Position numbers and translations under genes: made by a program. A stretch of DNA of 64,000 nt, from assembly GCA_902805475.1 (NCBI GenBank), contig CADCSX010000002.1:930001-994000 (forward strand), written 5' to 3'. The stretch comes from Entonaema liquescens. Lineage: Eukaryota > Ascomycota > Sordariomycetes > Xylariales > Xylariaceae. The stretch's first letter is position 1; every line of letters starts with the position of its first letter. Shown here in pieces: positions 1 to 11,883 of the stretch. The notes under the pieces were generated by a model. The model was not told the DNA's origin and searched no databases. It saw only the letters and a list, made by a program, of their open reading frames with translations.

Positions 1-792
1 GTAGGAACAAGATCTTACTCGATGCCTAGCATGCATAGCTTTGATCAGGTATCTTGGCCAGGTCCTAGCCATTATGCTCCGCCTTATAATATGGGACAAA
101 CGCTACCACCACCGGTCTCCTACCCTCCACCAACTTCATTCAATTTTGACAACCAGAATCCTACGATGTCATATAACGGAGTTCCACGGCCTTCCTTGTC
201 ATATACTCAGCCAACACCTGCGTCATCCCGAAGGCACTCAACCATGAATGGAACAAATGGCGTTGGAAACATTGAATACCCAGGACTTCCCCAGCTTGAT
301 AGAGCTCCAATGAGCACGGCCCAGCTCCTCGGCAATGACAACGGTCTTGGAGGTCAAACCCTTTCCAACCAATCATCGTACGCGAACGGGACAATATTCG
401 ACACACCGGCTACCGCTGCTGAGGCCGCTGCTGCCAGTGCCGCCACTGTCGCGATGGTAGCCTCGTCTTCCAACCATCACCGAGGTACATTTAGCCATAG
501 TGCTGCGAACCAAAATAATGAGTTGTATGGTAACGACATGACCATGCATCACTCTCCTAGCATCGACGGTCAAATAGAGAACGGGTTCAATGCTAGAGCT
601 ACTCGCCATACCTCGCATGAATTCACCACCTCTTTACCGGAACAGCACGGCCATAACTTAGTTACTGCCGGCCAGGATGACACATCTGCCTCAATGCAGC
701 TCGGAATCGATAATGTAGACTCCACACAAAATCCGATGGTAGATGCCGACTGGGCCGCGAGCTTCATGCAGAACGAAAGTTATGGACAGTGA
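1..792 (+). CDS. C-terminal part of an unidentified low-complexity protein
   Basis: The frame is open from base 1, so this is the 3' end of a gene that starts upstream of the window. About 263 residues are visible, rich in Ser, Asn, Pro, Thr and Gln. They include a Pro/Tyr-rich stretch near the start, an alanine run (AAEAAAASAATVAMVA) near the middle and an acidic tail that ends in ESYGQ before TGA. There is no zinc finger, kinase or enzyme motif in the visible part. Composition of this kind is common in activation or regulatory tails of fungal transcription factors, but that is inference only. A second open frame overlaps the stop (789-1160) and begins with plausible coding sequence. A missed intron or a one-base error could therefore extend the protein. 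Confidence 0.6.
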   Translation, partial: VGTRSYSMPSMHSFDQVSWPGPSHYAPPYNMGQTLPPPVSYPPPTSFNFDNQNPTMSYNGVPRPSLSYTQPTPASSRRHSTMNGTNGVGNIEYPGLPQLDRAPMSTAQLLGNDNGLGGQTLSNQSSYANGTIFDTPATAAEAAAASAATVAMVASSSNHHRGTFSHSAANQNNELYGNDMTMHHSPSIDGQIENGFNARATRHTSHEFTTSLPEQHGHNLVTAGQDDTSASMQLGIDNVDSTQNPMVDADWAASFMQNESYGQ

Positions 793-3075
793 GTAGATCC
801 TTCACGGGATCCCACGGCGAACACTCTAACGCCTTAAAGGGACCCGCGGGCCTCGGAACAAGCTCCTGGCCTGCAATCAGCCCCGCGAAGAGACAACGGA
901 GTTCGGAAAACGGCGAACTAATTTCTTACGAGTGCATCATTGCTTATCAATTCAAAACGGCTATGTTCATATATTACGCCGAGTCCTTTTTCTATTCCAA
1001 TTTCCTAGCGTTAGGTTATTGCGAGTTTCTACTTCGACAGCTGGATTTTGAGGGTTATGCAAATTGCCAACGAAGATCTTGGCGCCTGCATGGAATCTGG
1101 AAGAATCATAGAGCATCGGCGTTTGGAGCAATCAGGGGATATTGTCTTTTTGATAATTGATACCTGTGGTTCTTTACCACCGCAATCGCAGACCGTCATT
1201 GCTGCTGAGGCTACGGAAATTCGGAAGGAGGAACCCATATTCTACCGATGATGCGAATCAGGCCGGTCTTTGCCTCTATAGACAGCGATACTTTTGATTT
1301 TATCGCTTTCTATTACACCTTCCTCTGCCTTCTTTTACTTGTCGGTTTTCTTCGTCACTGGAACCGAGCTTTATTCTCGGGATCCAAGTGTGCGGAGTTT
1401 GCGGTACTTCTGTCAGTATTGGTTCTGTGAGCGGCTACAGGAGGAGGTTAGACCAAATATTTTTCTTTGATGATGGTGGAAGCAGTATTTTGGGATGTAC
1501 GGTACAGTCCAGGTTTATCGACTTGAGGGGTCTTTATTCCTCGTCAGATCACTGGACAGTAACTCTCCCGCATCTACAATACTGCTTACCAATACAACAA
1601 TAAAGAACGTTCATCTGGGAATAAATCTCCTTCAGGCGTTATATATAAGGGAGTGGGTGATACACTGTATGGTTAATGTCCTGATCCGTGATACCAGTAT
1701 CGTTGTAAACATCCATGGGGTTTAATGGAGTTATATCATAGGGAAAAGCGAGTATGGCAGGTTAGACTGCGTAAATATATAATAATAATATTTGTATATA
1801 AATCTTTTTGTTCTTTTTTCTTTCTCTGTGTATGTCAGGAGACCTAACGGTCACTAAAGAAGAAGATGATATTCTGGGGAACCAGATCGGGAGCCTTGCA
1901 GCAAGCTGCAAGGCCTTATATACATAAAGGCTAAGTCCTGGCTCCTGATTGTGACAGTGTAAAAGTGGGCCACCATGGGTGGGCAGAGGTATCCAAAAGT
2001 CTGTTCCAAGGCGATAAAAACACTTGGATGAAGAGGTTATCTTTATATATGAATGGTGCCGGCTTAGTTAGAGGCTGTAATTTCTTGCGTAAATTCTGAG
2101 TTGCTTTTGACCTGCTATATCGTATGACACTAGGTTAAGTGACTAATTAATTCTCGACGACATTTAGAATTGTCAGAGGCCCAGGCTTAAATTATTGACA
2201 TGTCGAGCTTTAAGATTCCATACAACTTTGTACCAAATTTTAAATAACTAAGTACAGATTATGCCCAACTTTTTGGTTTAAGGCTCTTGTATGTGTATGA
2301 AATTGATTGATTAAGAGAAGAGAAGAGAAGCATTTCTCTATATAGCTATAGCAAAACTAGAACTAAGATAGCTAAGGTTTGCCAATTGTAAATTCATTGC
2401 AAGAGCATTGCAAACTCATCATAAAGATAAGCTTTTGTTTACATTCAGTAGGTAATTGTGATGTTGTATTTCTAGGTAAGGTTTAGAATGAGTGGGCTTC
2501 GCCCAGTAAAACTCAGTATATCTCAATAATTACCTCCGTAACTCACTACATGAGGCAATCTCTAACAATATTTTAATTTTGAAAGGTTTATGATATAGCC
2601 GTTGCAGAACTATGATCAAAGAAGCATTTAATCAACTAATCCAAGTCACGTTGAACGTATCAACTCATATGCATTACTAAGCCACGGCTCATTTTAGGTG
2701 GGGGGTCCTGCTGTGGAACATGGGGGTTTTTTTCTTGACGCTCCACAACCAATGACGTCGTCCACAGCTCACAGCTCATAGCTCACAGCTTTCTCTTCAA
2801 CACTGTGCCGAATTACAACTTTTTTCAACTGTGGACCATTTGGAACTTGAGTTACTATCCTAAAGCCGACGAACGCCACTTCCATATAGGTCCCCTTCAC
2901 AGTAACGCCTTTTTTTTTCAGTTTCTTGGCACGAACGGACTCTCAAGGCAGGTTTCGGATTGGAAAGCTTGGCGTGTGTTGGAATTGTGCCACTATATCT
3001 ACGCTGGACGAAGAGTCCTTTTGTGTTAGCTCGTCTGGCTCGGGTACACTTCGGCCATAATATGATACGCTCGAT
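793..3075. other. Intergenic region, no supported gene
   Basis: This is the 3' flank of the first gene and the upstream region of cardiolipin synthase. It is A+T-rich from about 1.7 to 2.6 kb. Short direct repeats of an octamer-like unit (cacagctcacagctcatagc) lie near 2767-2795. Several short open frames exist (for example 2805-3029), but none shows a recognisable domain. Confidence 0.5.
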
Positions 3076-4428
3076 ATGACTTCACGGGCTGTATGCGGTG
3101 GCGCGCGCGCCTCTCGCAGGTGTCCGGGTTCGAGTTTGAGTTCGATGGGTGTGTTGTGTGTTGATATCGCTGCGACGATGGGGAGGGGAAGGATGACTCC
3201 TGCTGTGTGGAAGAGGTCTGCGCATATAGTTGCGCTGGCCCAGCGTGGTGCGGCTTTGAGTCAGATTACGCGTTGGCGAGGGTCACAAGAACGAACACGT
3301 TCGGTGGTCGAGGCTAGCAATGGTAAAGATGGTCTCTGGCTTGGGGCTAGGTGCAGAAGGTCTTTTTCCCGGACTAGCAGGTTCCTCGAAGAGCAAGATG
3401 GAACTAAGAAGAAGGACCTGTACGTGTTTCCTGCTATATTCTGAGTTCACTTCTTGTTCACTCGCGTACATCCGTCATAGCCTCTCTACCCAAGACCCTC
3501 CCCCCCAAACTCACCAAATCGACGAGGCGGCCTCGTCATAACGCTCGCAAGCTAATACCGAACATAGAGTTCCCCCCGAAGCTTCTTCAAAACCAACAGT
3601 TGAAGAGCCCAAAGGGATCCGGAAGGTGATCCCCAAGGTGCTACCCGCGCTAACGCAGCACGAGGACATCTACACGGTGCCCAACCTGCTGACGTTTTCG
3701 CGGCTGATCGCGGCGCCGTTTATCGGCTACGCCATCGTGCACGACGCGCACGCGCTGGCGCTGGGCCTGTTTGCGTACGCGGGCTTCTCGGACCTTTTGG
3801 ACGGCTGGATCGCCCGCAGGTGGAAGCTGCAGACGGTCGTCGGGAGCGTCGTCGATCCTATGGCCGATAAGATGCTTATGACGGTGTTGACGGTGTGTCT
3901 GGCATATAAGGGGGCGCTGCCTGGTAAGTACTTCGGTTTTTTTTCATGGGCTGTTATTGCATTTGCCACTAACTCATCCGTCTTACGTATCCTACGTCCA
4001 GTCTACTGACATATGGTCAATATAGTATGGCTGGCCGTTACAATCCTTGGGCGTGACGTCGGTCTAGGCATCTCCGCCATATACTACCGGTGGATATCTC
4101 TCCCGCCCCCGAAGACATTTACTCGTTACTGGGACTTCTCCTTACCGTCTGCGGAAGTACGACCTACTACTATTAGCAAATACAACACATTCTTACAACT
4201 GGGATTAATGGGGGCTACTATGGTAACGCCTCTTATAACTGCGGATGTGGGGGTGGCTATGACGGCATTTCAGTAAGCAGCTTGTCTTCTTCCTGGTCCC
4301 TAACACTTCTAACAAGATATAGATATTTGGTTGCAACTACGACCGTTTGGAGTGGTTTGAGCTATGTGTTCAGCAAGGACGCAGTAAGGATCTTATCCGA
4401 GAATAAAAGCAAGTCAAAAAGCCAGTAA
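3076..4428 (+). CDS. CRD1: Cardiolipin synthase, mitochondrial (CDP-alcohol phosphatidyltransferase)
   Basis: The enzyme condenses CDP-diacylglycerol with phosphatidylglycerol to make cardiolipin in the mitochondrial inner membrane. I read four exons: 3076-3419, 3568-3923, 4026-4272 and 4323-4428. The splice sites GTACGT, GTAAGT and GTAAGC join in frame to give 350 residues. The CDP-alcohol phosphotransferase signature is complete in exon 2, from DLLDGWIARRW through VVDPMADKML, matching D-G-x2-A-R-x8-G-x3-D-x3-D. The membrane segment YTVPNLLTFSRLIAAPFIGY precedes it, and the family C-terminal region with YWDFSLPSAEVRPTTISKYN follows. The Arg-rich N-terminus (about 115 residues) fits a mitochondrial presequence. 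The start at 3076 is the least certain part. Branch site GCTAATACC lies just before the second exon. MTO1 follows in tandem. Confidence 0.88.
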
Positions 4429-4945
4429 CTATACTACAACTATTCACGTGATATTTAAATCAAAAGAAATTTCTACTATAGCCAAGTCTAATCAACTTGA
4501 CGATTCATATCGTGTACATTATGGCGGATCGCATAAGGCGGATAAGAAAATGTATTGATATAGCGTATTGAACGGCATATATATATGGAATGGTAGATGA
4601 AAATAAAGCACCTCAATATTTCATATTACCTAATTTTACCTAATATCTCGACTTTGCTTCGACATGCTGGTGATAGACCAGTATTCCGATGGCACGTGAC
4701 GTGTATAGAAGACCTAGGTAACCTTAAACTCCAGCGTTGATTTAAGGTGAATCATTCATCCGGCAGGAGACCCGCTGAGGTGTGCCTGCTGGAATCAGCC
4801 GCATGCCCCACATCGCCGATCTGACCTTATCTTTCTTATCGCCTTTTCTTATCGAGAAATTTTGAATTCCAATAGTCGTCGACGACTTGAAAGTGCAAAA
4901 TTCGCAAATTGGGTTTGCTGCTTGTCATATCGTAGTATTACGAGT
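4429..4945. other. Intergenic region between CRD1 and MTO1
   Basis: This 517 bp spacer holds the 3' flank of CRD1 and the promoter of MTO1. It is A+T-rich, and I see no further gene or RNA. Confidence 0.5.
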
Positions 4946-7121
4946 ATGAGGAAAGCTTGGAGGCCCCGGGGCTTAAGTCGGCCCAGCAATGCGATCCGGA
5001 GACTACCATTACCTTCCTTAGGTCTTCATAGGAGCAACTTTGCCACTGTCGCTCAGGACGTAAGGTGTGTAAATAAGGTTGTTCTTGGAAGTATTATAAG
5101 CTAATGAAAAGAGTAGGCCATTTGATGTTGTAGTAGTGGGTGGAGGCCATGCTGGTACAGAAGCATGCGCTGCAGCTGCGCGAAGCGGCGCGCGAACGGC
5201 TTTGGTCACACCCAAGCTTGATAACCTTGGCGTCTGTTCGTGTAATCCCAGTTTCGGCGGAATCGGGAAGGGGACGATAATACGCGAGGTCGACGCGCTG
5301 GATGGAGTTTCCGGGCGTATCATCGATAAAGCTGGTGTCCAATTCAAGGTGCTGAACCGGAAAAAGGGCCCGGCCGTGTGGGGGCCGCGAGCTCAGATTG
5401 ACCGGGCGCTATATAAGAAACACATGCGCGAGGAACTCCAGTCGTATCCGAACCTGTCTATAATAACAGGTAGCGTGTCGGATATCGTCCTGGGTGAGAA
5501 TGCAAATCCTACTAGCGGTTCATCCAAGAGCAAAATCACCGGCGTGCGCCTCGAGTCCGGAGAGGTGTTACCTACAAGCGCCGTCATTATTACCACCGGA
5601 ACTTTTCTCAGCGGCGAGATACATATCGGCTTAGATGTCTATCCATCGGGGCGGATGGGCGAAAAGGCTACGTTTGGTCTGAGCAAGTCCCTAAAAGATG
5701 CCGGTTTCAAGCTTGGCAGATTAAAAACTGGTACACCTCCCCGATTACATAAGGGGAGTATCAACTTCGACATCTTAGATGAACAGCGAGGAGACGATCC
5801 ACCGGAACCGTTCAGTTACCTCGATGATAGGGTTTCGGTGCAGGACCAGCTCCTCTGCTGGGCTACGTATACGAACGATAAATCCCATGATATCGCGCGC
5901 GCCAACCTGGACAAGACGGTTCATATTCGCGAGACAGTAAGGGGGCCGCGGTATTGCCCGTCATTAGAGTCTAAGGTTATCAAATTTGGCCACAAGGAAA
6001 GGCATATCGTCTGGTTAGAACCAGAAGGATTTAATAATGATACTATCTACCCAAATGGTTTGTCCATGACTATCCCAGCCGAAGCACAGGAACAGTTACT
6101 ACGCACGATTCGCGGACTTGAAAATGTTCAAATGACTCAGGCCGGCTACGGTGTTGAGTATGACTACGTAGACCCGCGTGGCCTCAGATCAACCCTTGAA
6201 ACGAAGGCTATCTCAGGTCTCTTCCTGGCGGGCCAGATTAACGGCACTACGGGCTACGAGGAGGCAGCTGGTCAGGGTGTTATTGCGGGTATTAACGCCG
6301 GGCGCACGGCTCAGGGATTAGAGCCAATCTCGATGACACGTGCCGACGGCTACATCGGCATTATGATTGACGATCTAATTACTAAGGGCGTATCGGAGCC
6401 CTACCGCATGTTTACGAGCCGAAGCGAGTACCGCATGAGCACGCGCGCCGACAACGCAGATCTCCGACTCACAGCCAAGGGCCGCGAGTGGGGTGTCGTA
6501 TCCGACACCCGGTGGTCCCGACACACGGACGAGAAAATGCAAATACACGATCTTACCCGCGCTCTAGAACAATACTCCCTCAGCGCGCCAGCCTGGATCG
6601 CAGCTGGCTTTTCCAACCGCAGCGATAGCAAAAAGCGCAACGCGCTGGATATCCTACGGCTCCCGGGCGTTTCGATCGGGGATCTCGCAGCGCGGGTCCC
6701 GGAGATCCTACAGCACAGCGAGAGGATCCGCACGCGCGTCGAGATCGAGGCTCGGTATGCGCCGTACGTTCAGATGCAGGAGGCGGAGCGCGCGGCGTTC
6801 CTACGCGACGAGGGGTTGCGATTACCGGCGGATCTCGACTATAACACCATCGCGGGGTTGAGCATGCATGAGAGAGCGGCGCTGAATGAAGCCAAGCCTG
6901 AGAGTATAGGTCAGGCTAGGCGTATCGAGGGTGTGACGCCTGCAGGCTGCGTGCGGCTGCTTTCCTTCGTGCAGAAGGGGAAGGAGTTTGCGAATAGCGG
7001 TGTAAGCTTCGGTGTAGCTGCTGCAGATCCAGGTGTGGTAGAGGCGGCGGTGGCGGATATGGCGCCACTCGGGGGCGAAGTAGATAGCTTAGATGCAGAG
7101 GCCCGGAGGAGAGAGTTGTAG
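4946..7121 (+). CDS. MTO1: Mitochondrial tRNA uridine 5-carboxymethylaminomethyl modification enzyme (MnmG/GidA family)
   Basis: With its MnmE/Mss1 partner this FAD enzyme installs the 5-carboxymethylaminomethyl group on wobble U34 of mitochondrial tRNAs. Exon 1 is 4946-5059, a short Arg-rich presequence. A 52 bp intron (GTAAGG, branch GCTAATG, AG) follows, and exon 2 is 5112-7121. Together they give 707 residues, a normal length for fungal Mto1. Visible features in order are: the Rossmann FAD motif VVVVGGGHAGTEA; the MnmG signature CNPSFGGIGKG; LNRKKGPAVWGPRAQIDR; GPRYCPSLESKVIKF; the second FAD-contacting block GYEEAAGQGVIAGINAGR; and the MnmG C-terminal helical domain. The reading frame is intact, unlike several neighbours. 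Confidence 0.95.
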
Positions 7122-8841
7122 GTTTCTACACTAGGTGGACACTATGTGATACGGACTTAGGCGGCGGTCAAGACATGTATATGTGTATTTGGGTTGTACT
7201 TGTACGAGGCGACGCATAATGAGGGCGTTGGGGTTAAAAATCGTAAAGCATTGTACATATGTATTGATTTAATGAGGCGTCTATACGCTTTCAGGTAAAG
7301 GCTCAGTAAGAGGTATTTATCACCCCCCTTTCTTATCACCATTTTGTCCCGTGCAGTATATAGTTTTATAAAATCCCCAAAATTCACCAAATATAAGAAA
7401 GCCCACCCCCAGGCGCGAACACCTTCCCTGTACTGTTGGAAACTTCCATTGTCTAGGTATCTATTAATCCACCTAGGTACGCATAATTCGTCGAGGAATG
7501 TTCGTATATTGAATGAGCGGCCAGATTGTGTGTTTATAATACCAGATTTACCCTCCACTCACAAATTCCTTAGTTTGGATATATTCGGCTTATTTTCTAT
7601 CGTTCGTATGAGAGAAATCCTTCTATCTGTGTTCTCGTTAGCTGAGGTAGCGTATCCCGGTCAGTTCCAGCTACGTACCTTCACATCCCAAATCATCCAA
7701 CAATAAAGGTTGACGCCATCCCACCTTTCTTTTTTCGTTAACTCCTCTCGAGGTCCTTTTACCCAAGGTGGAATTCCAGGAAACCATGCCCTTTACTAGC
7801 CAGTGCGTTCATACACTTATCCACGGTCTTCTACGGACGAGGTAGAAATATCGGTATTAGAACGACGGGGACGACCTATTGCAGGCTATTTAATTAATCT
7901 GTTCTAACAGCTTATTGTGAGCATTATAAAATACCTTTGTCCAAAGGTGGAATATGAATAGTAGCTTGGACTAGAATAGAGTTGACAGCAATCGCTTGTT
8001 GGATCACATTATTGCTTCCGTATATATTCGTAACGTTTCTCGTGCCCTCAGAGGCCCTTTCTCTAAACAGGAGAAGGAGAAGGAGTATTTGTGGGATAAC
8101 GAGAACAGAACGGAAATCTGCTTCGATCCGTCCATTTTGTATATGGATACAACTGAGGCCACTGACGAGGGCAAGTAGAACAATAATCGCTCGAGTCTTC
8201 AGCCTTTTTCGACGCTTTTTCTTCGACCTGACGTATGAGCGGGACCTGATAATAAATCTAGCTGCATACAAGGCTGATCCAAAGAGTTTCGTAGTAGAAA
8301 TTCGGTTGTGAGGCGGCTTTGTTGGCAGTGGGGGATCGGTGGAAACTGCATTTCGAGAAAAGCAAATATCGATTGGCCAAGAACGAGTTCTTCGGTCAGT
8401 CGAGGTAGACAAGTTTGGTTCCGGTACAGAGTCGAAGAAGAGAATAGCAGGTGCAATATTTCGAGAGGCCGTGGTACTCATTACATGCGGTGAGGTGAAG
8501 AAGGTGAGGAAATCTGTATTGTAAGACGAATTAATCTTGCGGGAGGCAAATCATTAACAAGATATATGAAAGGCAAACATAATGATTGAGAAAATAAGTG
8601 CGATCAAGTCCAAATTCATCGTTACGGTGACCCCAAACCCCCTCTGGGGAAAGCACAGTGTGGCGAAGCTGAGGAATGAACGAAACGTGTCATACAGCAT
8701 GCCCTGAAAAATTAGAAAGAATAGAATAAAATAAAATAAACGTCAAATATAACGTCTAGCGTCCCAATCATGGCTATACTTAGTAGGGTTCTAGTGCCCC
8801 AGAAAGTGAGGCCGTATACCGATATCTATCTTTATATACAT
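7122..8841. other. Intergenic region with one possible repeat-motif relic
   Basis: This is the 3' flank of MTO1 and the 3' flank of the SesB-like gene. Open frames at 7157-7558 (-) and 8308-8524 (+) show no family features. The one item of interest is the minus-strand frame ending at 7924, which is listed separately. Confidence 0.4.
7924..8481 (-). CDS. Doubtful ORF with a C-terminal stretch resembling the island's 9-residue repeat
   Basis: This single open frame would give 185 residues, with hydrophobic stretches near the middle (AIIVLLALVSGL and ILLLLLLF). Just before the end it reads GTRNVTNIY, then GSNNVIQQA, then IAVNSILVQ. These are three consecutive 9-residue blocks with Asn at position 4 of each. 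The middle block is close to GDNNVVAQA of the small protein at 11.9 kb. The upstream part has no recognisable domain, and its codon use does not look strongly coding. This may be the surviving 3' end of a decayed member of the same family, or coincidence. I see no convincing splice structure. Confidence 0.25.
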   Translation of the reverse strand: MSTTASRNIAPAILFFDSVPEPNLSTSTDRRTRSWPIDICFSRNAVSTDPPLPTKPPHNRISTTKLFGSALYAARFIIRSRSYVRSKKKRRKRLKTRAIIVLLALVSGLSCIHIQNGRIEADFRSVLVIPQILLLLLLFRERASEGTRNVTNIYGSNNVIQQAIAVNSILVQATIHIPPLDKGIL

Positions 8842-10181
8842 TCACGAGCTGAAAAGTCTGAACAGCTCGGCCCAGCCCTCCATATTTAACGCCCCCATGG
8901 TAAGCTGAACGGTTTTATTCCCATTCCCGTTGTTCTCACATCGATTTCTATCCCCCCGTTGATGGATTGTGTTAACGTCTCCATTGGTCAGGTTTTGGTT
9001 GCCACGACCAGCTTGGAAAATAGAATTTTTATCCCCCTGACATTTTGACATATTCCCTTCAAATTCGGGGTCTGTAGAGATAGGACACCTCTTTGGCAAA
9101 GTAGCATCATCTATCATCTTGACTATGTTATTTACAACTTGTTGGTATCTCGGGTCCGCTTCGCATTCAAATTTGCATATATTCCTATGGTCAGTATCCA
9201 TTGCTATCCGTTTCTCGCGGGTTCCTGGGAGTCCCAGGATCGCAGAAGACGGGCTGACAATCTGAATATTATATTAGACCAATTCTCAATATAGGGGTAG
9301 GTCAAGAGTAACATACGATACCAAATGGGCTGAGAGGCTTGGTCTCATAGATGGTTAGTATTTGAAACTCCTCAAGAAGTTGACGAAAATCGTCCGCGAT
9401 CGTATCCAGAAAGAGCGTTCCCTCTTTGATTGAACTCATGAAGCTATTACTCGGATTTCCGAGTAAAGAACGAGCAATTTTAGCTACTATATCGCCTATT
9501 CCTGCGTTGTTCCCTCCTTTATGCGGAGTTCGAAAAAGCAATACCAAATGTGGATTCCCCAATCATTTCATAGGTGCTGTCAGTACTTGAATGGACGAGA
9601 GCCTAAGCAGAGTTAGATAGGACAACAACTCAGAGAAAGCCCAAGTTGCTTAACCTCAGCTTCCTTTTTGCATGCATTCGCCAACAGGACTTACACGTTT
9701 CACGATAATGCCACCCAAGCTATGGGCTATAAAAATTAACGGTCGGTAAGGATCTATCTGCTCTCAATAAGTCATTAGAGGCCTATTATGTAGCGGATCA
9801 TACTCACAGTTCGGGCTGCTTCTAGCTGGTTCAGGAGGTTTTCGGCCTGTTCCCTTACTCCTGCAGCCGCCGTTTGGAATGCCACGTTCGCATTGTACCC
9901 AAAGAGCAATACCCTCGCATTAGGTGCTCGCTTGGGAAGGAAATCTTTGAGCCATAGCTTGTCCCCAGCTGTCCAGGTATCTTCTGCGTGTGATTTCCTA
10001 TCTAAAGGGCTGAGGCCGTGAACGGCAACAATGCTTATTCCCACTCTGTTAGCAAAACCTCCAATTCGAGTCTCAGATTCACATACTCAATGGTTGGCTC
10101 TGGCGGATCGACCAGAGTTTTCAAGAAGTTCCTTGAAGTATCGCATGATTCCCGGGGCCTCGATAGAGAAAGTGTTTTCAT
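8842..10181 (-). CDS. SesB-like alpha/beta hydrolase with C-terminal 9-residue repeat array (two frame breaks)
   Basis: This is a lipase-like effector of the SesB type found in fungal programmed-cell-death loci. I read four exons on the minus strand: 10181-9808, 9757-9695, 9602-9317 and 9261-8842. All junctions are phase 0. N-terminal residues TLVDPPEPTIEYVNL precede the hydrolase core. The core shows ISIVAVHGL, FGYNANVAFQT, the nucleophile elbow IAHSLGG, RTPHKGG and the likely catalytic His in DTDHRN. The last exon then carries five exact nonamers: GDKNSIFQA, GRGNQNLTN, GDVNTIHQR, GDRNRCENN and GNGNKTVQL. Two single-base breaks interrupt the frame: a base short at the G-run 10040-10042 and a base extra in the A-run 9533-9537. 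Adjusting each makes every exon a whole number of codons (380 residues in all). That argues for indel errors or recent inactivation. Confidence 0.75.
8902..9036 (-). repeat. Coding 9-residue repeat array in the SesB-like protein (5 units)
   Basis: These 135 bp encode five consecutive units of exactly nine residues. Each starts with Gly and has Asn at position 4. Units 1, 3 and 5 have Gln at position 8; units 2 and 4 do not. The true period may therefore be 18 residues, as expected for one turn of a two-strand beta-solenoid. Confidence 0.85.
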
Positions 10182-11883
10182 TGTTGAAGCAGCTAGTTTG
10201 GAGCCCTTAGACTTATGAACGAAGGAATCCCATGCGCTAGTTATATCAATTATATATACCTAACGAGAAGAAAAAAAGTTATTCAATTTGCCCCTTCTGC
10301 TTTATCTGGCTCTCCTCACGCCTCTTTTTAATGATTTCAACGAGGCAGTATTCTTCGTGTAGACAAATCAAATCTTAAAAAAATGTTTATGGAAGTCTCA
10401 GCGTTTACGGAGCCCCTCCACGCCACGAAATAACCGCTGATGCTAGGATTGCTTATCAAAAACCTACATTCTCCAACTTAAGGTCCAATCACAAGCACGT
10501 CAAGATCGGGTCTCATGTTTCAGGCCTTTTTCGTTGGTAGTTGCTTACCATCGCTAATACGTATTAGCTGATTAGGTGTATCACACCATACAGCTTTGCA
10601 AAAGGACGACTTTGCTAATTTCAATACGGGTATCTACCGCTAAGTCAAGGAAGTTCTACGGACTCCATCCCTGGAGCGTGGTGATAGTGTCCGTCAACTA
10701 CTGAGGCAAAGGCGTAAATCGGCTACCGGCATATAAAGCTAGCTTAGCTAAGTTCGCTCACGCCGAGCTTGACCGACATTTGTCAATGGAATTGATACCA
10801 ATGATATGCGCAAGTAGCGGTTATGAAAAAGAGGCTATACCCGCAGGGCTGCGCGGCTTAGAATGAGCCCTGCCCTGCAGTGCGATGAAAGTCAGTCAGA
10901 GTCCGGAGCAAGATGTAAATCTAGCAGATACCTATACCACAGCATCGAAATTATAAAGTCTTAGCTCAAAAATTAGCAAGGTAGTGCAAAGCAAGGCGAT
11001 ATTGGGCTCTAATAGTTTCCACCCCGGGCATCACCACACAGCGTATGTGAAGTTACATGGGAAGGATAACGATTCATCCCGGAGTTAATGCAACACCCCC
11101 TTCATCTATAGAGGGGAATTCGCCACCCATATCCATTGCCTTATGCAATCGATTCCGTGGCGCCGCCATAGACCACCAAGGCATAGTGAAATACGGACCT
11201 CCATCACCGGGACGGGCGAAATGAGTCGTATTTGGATTGCCCACATGTTTATCTAGATGAGGGGTGCTTGTGTTTCCCAAAGACTTGATGGAGGAGGAGA
11301 ACTACCCTATTCCTTACCGACGCCAATAAGAGGTCGCGTTGCATTAAAAATGTCAGAAATCATATACCTGCGGCTCGCCGCCTGCATGTCATCTGTTTGA
11401 AAAGAAAGTCCGCCAGGTGTATGATGAGTTTATGTGAATAGGCTAGGTACATAATAAACCGAGACTCTCCTATGGGCAGTTTTGCCGAGCCTTGGGACCA
11501 CCTCGTCCTCCCAAGATAGCCGGGCAGCTGCGATAATTCTGCCTTCATATACTAGACAAATCCACCATGTAGCCTCATTCATGTCGCCGATGAGGCTACC
11601 CGTAGTCGTGGGTCGCGACCCTTCCAGCTTTCCTCTTCCAATTCTCAGTGGCTGGGAATACTTAAAGGCCTGGGGAAACAGCGGGCTAAGTGGCTGGCTT
11701 CGCAATCCTATCATCAAATAACCTGACCTGTTACAGTTTATACACATATCTCTTTGCTCGGGAATTTAGGTGTAAGTCCTCTGTCCTATTATGCACTTTT
11801 TCAAGTATCATGTTTCAGTTCTATATCTCATACATGCAGCTCCGTAGGCAATACACAGTTGACCCATCTCTCTAACAGTAAGA
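10182..11883. other. Intergenic region inside the amyloid-repeat island
   Basis: This is the upstream flank of both the SesB-like gene and the small repeat protein. No gene with a known domain is visible. Minus-strand open frames at 11074-11280 and 11430-11747 have amino-acid-like composition but no start, splice structure or family that I can recognise. Confidence 0.4.

Noticed and set aside
7157..7558. 133-residue minus-strand open frame downstream of MTO1
   Set aside because: No domain, no alternating conserved composition, and it overlaps an opposing open frame; probably 3' flank.
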